7,569 nucleotides of DNA from positions 1 to 7,569 of the forward strand of contig JAJRVC010000461.1 in NCBI GenBank assembly GCA_024277475.1. Reading direction: 5' to 3'. The notes beneath the pieces were generated by a model. It searched no databases. It had not been told where the DNA came from and saw only the letters and a list, made by a program, of their open reading frames with translations. Positions 6,420 to 7,569 of the stretch are shown in pieces (position 1 is the first letter of the stretch; each line of letters begins with the position of its first letter). Both the position numbers and the translations under genes were made by a program. This DNA comes from Deltaproteobacteria bacterium. GTDB lineage: Bacteria > Desulfobacterota > Desulfobacteria > Desulfobacterales > JAFDCJ01.

Positions 6420-6452
6420 CTTGTCACCTGACAAGAATCTTTCAGTCAGGTG
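6420..6452 (-). promoter_or_regulatory. Two mutually exclusive hairpins over a UGA and the sigma-gene ribosome binding site (SECIS candidate)
   Basis: On the minus strand the UGA of the tiny gene (6448-6446) is followed by ten bases and then CTTGTC-AGGT-GACAAG (6435-6420), a perfect 6-bp stem with a four-base loop. A bacterial SECIS is an in-frame stem-loop just after the Sec codon with a small G-containing loop. The E. coli fdhF element has an apical loop that starts AGGU, and the position here is comparable. The alternative stem CACCTGAC/GTCAGGTG (6452-6445 with 6432-6425, 12-base loop) is also perfect and uses the same bases. Both structures hide AGGTGA, the sigma gene's Shine-Dalgarno sequence. 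A ribosome moving through or pausing at the UGA would open the 8-bp stem. Confidence 0.6.
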
Positions 6453-6535
6453 GAAATTCCCAGTTTCGGAAGGATGTAGACCTGGATCAAAAACCAGACG
6501 CCGACGATCCCCAGCACCACTAATAGGTCTTTCAT
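6446..6535 (-). CDS. Tiny single-pass membrane protein (29 aa to UGA)
   Basis: The frame starts at ATG 6533-6535, preceded by a strong AGGAG seven bases upstream, and it has its own promoter about 100 bases away. It encodes MKDLLVVLGIVGVWFLIQ..., one membrane helix followed by YILPKLGIST, then UGA. A short helix ending in LPKLG-x-x-T is familiar to me from small proteins of about 50 aa in this bacterial group that continue with a Cys-x4-Cys motif (recollection, unverified). The UGA stands exactly where the first Cys would be. The gene leads an apparent operon with the ECF sigma and anti-sigma genes. If the UGA is a true stop, this is a 29-aa membrane or leader peptide; if it is Sec, see the 54-aa version below. 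Confidence 0.7.
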   Translation of the reverse strand: MKDLLVVLGIVGVWFLIQVYILPKLGIST

Positions 6536-6590
6536 GGAGTATCTCCTCTGAAGCAGCTTCACATAACCGGTTCAAATTTTCCAAAAGGGC

Positions 6591-6653
6591 AAATTATCGA
6601 ATATGATCTGAGGTTATGGCACCACTTCGATAATTTTATACGCGGTTATCGAA
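6591..6653. promoter_or_regulatory. Three TTATCGAA sites around the promoter (operator candidate)
   Basis: TTATCGAA occurs at 6594-6601 and 6646-6653, and its complement TTCGATAA at 6626-6633. The first two in order form a perfect 11-bp inverted repeat, AAATTATCGAA (6591-6601) with TTCGATAATTT (6626-6636). The second and third flank the -10 box with a 12-bp gap, placing one site between -35 and -10 and another at the expected start point. This is where a repressor would bind. The right-hand site also contains the stop codon of the upstream gene. No regulator in the window is an obvious owner. Confidence 0.55.
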
Positions 6654-6663
6654 CAGTTGTCCA
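6635..6663 (-). promoter_or_regulatory. Sigma-70-type promoter of the tiny gene / sigma operon
   Basis: On the minus strand TGGACA (6663-6658) and TATAAA (6640-6635) are separated by exactly 17 bp, each one base from consensus. The -35 lies within the last codons of the cytochrome-b-like gene. Transcription would start near 6628, giving a leader of about 93 bases before ATG 6535. It is a housekeeping-type promoter, so the sigma operon need not depend on its own sigma. Octamer repeats overlap it. Confidence 0.65.
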
Positions 6664-7119
6664 CTGTTTTTTATAGACAAGGCAGTACAGGCTGACAAAC
6701 AAAAAAGCCATGACAAGTCCAAGATGGCTGAGATCCAGAAAAATAATAAAACTGGATGAAAAATTTGATTCGGTTAAATTCCTGATTGCAAGGAATATTC
6801 CGCTGGCCAGGATACCGACAAGCAGGGCACCGCGTACATACCCGCTGGCAGTCATTTGTATTGATTTGCGCTTTAACACCAGATAATCAATGATCATATA
6901 GGCGGCAAAAGCCAAAATTAATATGGCACCCAGGTAGTGGATATAGTGCGTTACAAAAAATTTAGCCAGCCAGCCCAGCCCAGGGATATCGGCGATATAA
7001 TAGCGTTTGAAAATAGGCATCTGACCAAAACCGGACAGGGCCAGAAAAAAAATTGTTATTAAGTAAAACCAGCGACCCGGCAAGCTGATCGTCCCGGTGT
7101 TACTTTGACCGTGATTCAT
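6646..7119 (-). CDS. Cytochrome-b-like membrane subunit (formate dehydrogenase gamma-type)
   Basis: This 157-aa protein has four membrane helices at about 16-36, 57-80, 94-112 and 122-148. Candidate haem ligands are His58 and His61 in THYIHYLGA (helix 2) and His132 in DLSHLGLVMAF (helix 4). With an iron-sulfur subunit encoded just upstream, it probably passes electrons between that subunit and the quinone pool or membrane haems, as the gamma subunit does in FdnGHI-type formate dehydrogenases or related oxidoreductases. It is shorter than FdnI (about 217 aa), and helix 1 starts GRWFYLITIF without the usual His, so it may hold one haem or none. ATG 7117-7119 has GGGAG eight bases upstream. The gap to the preceding gene is 52 bases. 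Confidence 0.75.
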   Translation of the reverse strand: MNHGQSNTGTISLPGRWFYLITIFFLALSGFGQMPIFKRYYIADIPGLGWLAKFFVTHYIHYLGAILILAFAAYMIIDYLVLKRKSIQMTASGYVRGALLVGILASGIFLAIRNLTESNFSSSFIIFLDLSHLGLVMAFLFVSLYCLVYKKQWTTVR

Positions 7120-7171
7120 CAGAAATACTCCCTTGTTACTGAGATCGTTATATGCTTGATTCGTTCAAAAA

Positions 7172-7569
7172 CTACTTCGTCTTTTTATAAAATTTTCCAA
7201 CTGCCGCCGCAATCCCGGCAATGGGGGCCACAAACATGGCCGTCGTCAGGTTGTTTGCCTGGGCCATTGTATCCCCTACGGGTTTCAGATGGGGCTTTCC
7301 CTTTCCTTTTTCGATCGCTTTGTTCAGTTCTTCAAAAGGAACCGGCGAAACATAGATGGTGTTGGTGCCGCCGTTTTCATTTTCCCCATAAATGTAGCCG
7401 TTAATTTCTTTGGCCAGGGCATGGGCCTTTTTAATGATTTCTTCCCGGGGGCCGATGGTCTGGACATCTTCGGGACAGGCCTCGATGCAGGCCGGCAGTT
7501 CTCCGTCGGCTACCCGTTGGTAACAGCGGTCGCATTTGTACATGACACCGTTGCCGGCCAAGGATGGCA
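7172..7569 (-). CDS. [4Fe-4S] electron-transfer subunit, FdnH/HybA-type, C-terminal part (5' end outside window)
   Basis: The frame is open to the window edge, so the protein is partial; about 132 C-terminal residues are seen. Near its start is the cluster motif YKCDRCYQRVADGELPAC, then IEACPEDV (C-x2-C-x11-C-x3-C-P). This is the arrangement of the ferredoxin-type subunits of the DMSO-reductase and formate-dehydrogenase families (FdnH, HybA). GTNTIYVSPVPFEEL follows, comparable to GTHVMYVL in FdnH. A hydrophobic segment, TTAMFVAPIAGIAAAVGKFY, just before the basic end KKTK is a probable C-terminal membrane anchor. With the downstream membrane subunit it should form the electron exit route of a molybdenum or tungsten oxidoreductase; formate dehydrogenase is the best guess, but the catalytic subunit lies outside the window. 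Confidence 0.88.
   Translation of the reverse strand, partial: PSLAGNGVMYKCDRCYQRVADGELPACIEACPEDVQTIGPREEIIKKAHALAKEINGYIYGENENGGTNTIYVSPVPFEELNKAIEKGKGKPHLKPVGDTMAQANNLTTAMFVAPIAGIAAAVGKFYKKTK

Larger units (their letters stand above)
6371..6535 (-). other. Candidate selenoprotein frame (54 aa with Sec30)
   Basis: Reading through the UGA at codon 30 leaves 24 further open codons to a TAA at 6371-6373. The product would be one membrane helix, then LGIST-U-LKDSCQV and a hydrophilic tail rich in Lys, Ser and Asp. Sec30 and Cys35 form a U-x4-C pair, plausible as a selenenylsulfide or redox couple. Support comes from the SECIS-like hairpin ten bases after the UGA, the Cys-x4-Cys relatives I recall, and formate-dehydrogenase-type genes next door, an enzyme family often Sec-containing (the catalytic subunit is outside the window). 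Against it, the extension overlaps the sigma gene by 44 bases, and bacterial UGA readthrough cannot be proven from sequence. Selenocysteine machinery (selA, selB, selC, selD) is not in view. Confidence 0.45.

Noticed and set aside
6543..6578. ECF-type autoregulatory promoter (GAACCG ... TCAGA) upstream of the tiny gene
   Set aside because: The -10 would overlap the ribosome binding site, leaving no room for a transcript that includes it.

Overview
The window looks like an accessory-rich stretch of a mid-GC Desulfobacterota (former Deltaproteobacteria) chromosome, perhaps Desulfobacterales. This is inferred from gene content (UPF0182 giant membrane protein, tandem-GNAT acetyltransferase, formate-dehydrogenase-type electron-transfer subunits, an ECF sigma/ZAS anti-sigma pair) and from many small intergenic repeats. 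No rRNA, tRNA, CRISPR or insertion sequence is seen.

Layout. Bases 1-1452 (+) hold the 3' part of a metallo-beta-lactamase-fold hydrolase and an overlapping tandem-GNAT acetyltransferase. A repeat-bearing convergent gap (1453-1706) follows. The 947-aa UPF0182 membrane protein fills 1707-4550 (-), with a doubtful 70-codon frame joined to its start by an ATGA overlap. Divergent to it, with a good sigma-70-type promoter, is a small exported protein (4925-5215, +). Bases 5216-5531 are a cluster of palindromic and inverted repeats. The rest is minus-strand: reading from the right edge, a [4Fe-4S] electron-transfer subunit with a C-terminal membrane anchor (partial), a four-helix cytochrome-b-like membrane subunit, a promoter with three copies of an octamer, a very short membrane-protein gene, an ECF sigma factor, and a zinc-binding anti-sigma factor.

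The most interesting segment is 6371-6663. A 29-codon gene with a strong ribosome binding site encodes one membrane helix and stops at UGA. The frame stays open for 24 more codons and has a Cys five residues after the UGA (U-x4-C). Ten bases after the UGA lies a perfect 6-bp stem with an AGGU loop, placed and shaped like a bacterial SECIS element. The same bases contain the Shine-Dalgarno sequence of the ECF sigma gene, and a second, mutually exclusive 8-bp stem pairs that Shine-Dalgarno with the UGA region. It may therefore encode an unannotated 54-aa selenoprotein, a translational switch for the sigma factor, or both. The anti-sigma factor has Cys/His spacing like the redox sensor RsrA, which would suit a thiol/selenol-linked redox circuit. 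All functional links here are inference.

A second pattern is an 80-110 bp dispersed repeat present at 1534-1616 and, inverted, at 5212-5322. Each copy lies downstream of a gene and in the same orientation relative to it. One copy carries a GGCGGA hairpin that the other lacks.
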